From NCBI GenBank assembly GCA_007116685.1, contig SKIC01000205.1, positions 1-6,647 on the forward strand: DNA of 6,647 nt, written 5' to 3'. Position 1 is the first letter of the stretch. The number at the start of each line of letters is the position of its first letter. This DNA is from Balneolales bacterium (GTDB lineage Bacteria; Bacteroidota; Rhodothermia; Balneolales; Natronogracilivirgulaceae). Under the pieces are notes generated by a model. The model ran no database searches, was not told the DNA's origin, and saw only the letters and a list, made by a program, of their open reading frames with translations. A program made the position numbers and the translations under genes. Shown piece by piece: positions 5,522 through 6,647 of the stretch.

Positions 5522-6647
5522 GTGCCATTAGACTCTGAACATTCTGAATCACGCCATAGCCGCTTTGAGCTAAAAACGCTGATTGATACGAGTCGCCTTC
5601 TTGTTGAGTCTAATGATCTTGATTTCGTACTGAATAATTTGCTGCTGATTTCTATGGGGAAAATGCTATGCGTGAAAAGCATGGTACTTCTCTACAACAA
5701 AAGCGAAGACGTTTATCGAGTTGCCCGTAAGAAAGGGCGTATTTCGCTAAGCGAGGGGCAGCGAGTTCAGTTTTTGAATCAAAAAGAGGTTAAAGAAATC
5801 TCCTCAGTTACCGAAGTCGAAAATCCTGATCAGATTCCTCCCTTATTAAAAAAAGAAGGCATCACATCTCTATACAATATTTACACCAGTAATCAACATA
5901 TAGGATTACTTGGTCTGGGGTGTAAAGCCAGCAAAATGCCCACCGAAGAGCACGAACGCTCTTTTCTAGAAAGTCTTGTTTTGCTCTCTGCCGCTGCTAT
6001 TTCGAATTCTGAAATGTTTCAGGAGTTGAAAAGCACAAACAGAAAGTTGGATATCAAGTTACAAGAGCTTAATACGCTCTTTGACCTTAGCAAAGAGTTC
6101 AATGCCAGTGTTGACCGAGATCAAATTATTCGGATTTTCAAGTTTGCCCTAATGGGACAAATGTTTATTCGCAGTTTTTTTCTTGTGATGAAAATGGATG
6201 ATTCATTTAAAATGATTACCGAGACAGGATTAAAAACGCCGCCAACAGAAGAAGAATTGGAAGCTCTGTTTTCGCTAGAAAATCCGCGCCAAATTGTAAC
6301 TGATGAAATTTTGGATCAGTTTACGTTTCTGAGAGATTCCGGCATGGAAGCTCTTCTTAGAATTAAAATGCAAAACGAAGACACCGCTGTTATTGGCGTT
6401 GGTAAAAGAGCGGCAAACCAAAATTATACAGATTACGATTTTAATTTCCTGAACTCGCTAGGAAATTTGACACTGATGTCTGTGCAAAAAACCTATCTGC
6501 TTGAACAGCAAATTGAGAAAAAGCGCATAGAGGAAGAGCTTAAATTAGCACGAGAGATACAAGAGCGACTGTTGCCCAATTCAGTACCATCTGTGGAAGG
6601 CTTAGACATAGCAGCCATCAATATCCCATCCAGAGAGGTTGGCGGCG
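5522..6647 (+). CDS. GAF-domain sensor with SpoIIE-type PP2C serine phosphatase (RsbU-like), truncated by the right edge
   Basis: The open frame gives 375 complete codons with no stop. Residues about 15-165 look like a GAF-type sensory domain (HIGLLGLG strand at 126-133, closing helix FLESLVLLSAAAISNSEMF). A coiled linker lies at about 165-188, and a second GAF-like region at about 186-320 begins LNTLFDLSKEFNASVD. A signalling helix at about 322-345 then leads to EELKLAREIQERLLP at 338-352, the hallmark entry to a SpoIIE/PP2C (PF07228) domain. IPSREVGG at 368-375 is the family's first catalytic block; the window ends just before the expected metal-binding Asp. No membrane segment is seen, so a cytoplasmic sensor is likely. 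It should dephosphorylate the STAS protein encoded two genes upstream. GTG at 5522 is the first start after the in-frame TAA of the kinase gene; the next candidate (ATG, residue 45) would remove part of the first domain. Confidence 0.88.
   Translation, partial: MPLDSEHSESRHSRFELKTLIDTSRLLVESNDLDFVLNNLLLISMGKMLCVKSMVLLYNKSEDVYRVARKKGRISLSEGQRVQFLNQKEVKEISSVTEVENPDQIPPLLKKEGITSLYNIYTSNQHIGLLGLGCKASKMPTEEHERSFLESLVLLSAAAISNSEMFQELKSTNRKLDIKLQELNTLFDLSKEFNASVDRDQIIRIFKFALMGQMFIRSFFLVMKMDDSFKMITETGLKTPPTEEELEALFSLENPRQIVTDEILDQFTFLRDSGMEALLRIKMQNEDTAVIGVGKRAANQNYTDYDFNFLNSLGNLTLMSVQKTYLLEQQIEKKRIEEELKLAREIQERLLPNSVPSVEGLDIAAINIPSREVGG

Noticed and set aside
1..6647. CRISPR array, insertion sequence, transposase, phage or toxin-antitoxin genes
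   Set aside because: No regularly spaced repeats, terminal inverted repeats, target duplications or matching protein families were seen. Base composition looks even across the genes.

Overview
The window is about 40% G+C by eye, densely packed and protein-coding. It looks like chromosome from a member of the Bacteroidota/Balneolota (FCB) group. This is inferred from three things: lipoproteins with short signal peptides, an almost complete absence of Shine-Dalgarno sequences before the starts, and the gene families present. No rRNA gene, tRNA or other marker is available to fix the taxon.

Left part (1-790): the N-terminal two thirds of a CaCA-family sodium/calcium antiporter reads leftward off the window. 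It is separated from the next gene by a 164-bp divergent spacer carrying three consecutive palindromes (697-739). Middle left (791-2805, plus strand): a SPOR-domain lipoprotein ends in a strong intrinsic terminator. A DUF4136-like lipoprotein begins only 8 bases after that terminator's T-run, followed 11 bases later by a cytoplasmic alpha/beta hydrolase. Middle (2808-4394, minus strand): a serine beta-lactamase-family lipoprotein faces the hydrolase tail to tail with 2 bases between stop codons.

Right part (4395-6647): a 337-bp non-coding stretch holds a consensus TATAAT box, a very strong intrinsic terminator about 75 bases downstream of it, a weaker second hairpin and three T-tracts. Together these are the signature of a short non-coding transcript or a transcription attenuator. 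Directly downstream is a three-gene partner-switching operon: a STAS-domain anti-sigma factor antagonist (RsbV/SpoIIAA type), an overlapping GHKL serine kinase/anti-sigma factor (RsbW/SpoIIAB type), and a protein with two GAF-like regions leading into a SpoIIE-type PP2C phosphatase (RsbU type) that is cut by the window edge just as its catalytic domain begins.

By family knowledge these three work as one switch. The kinase phosphorylates the antagonist on its conserved serine, the sensor phosphatase removes that phosphate in response to a signal, and the balance decides whether the kinase holds or releases a target such as a sigma factor. No sigma factor lies in the window. I found no mobile element, CRISPR array, tRNA or clear sign of horizontal transfer. 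The most original-looking part is the leader of the partner-switching operon, not a new protein system.
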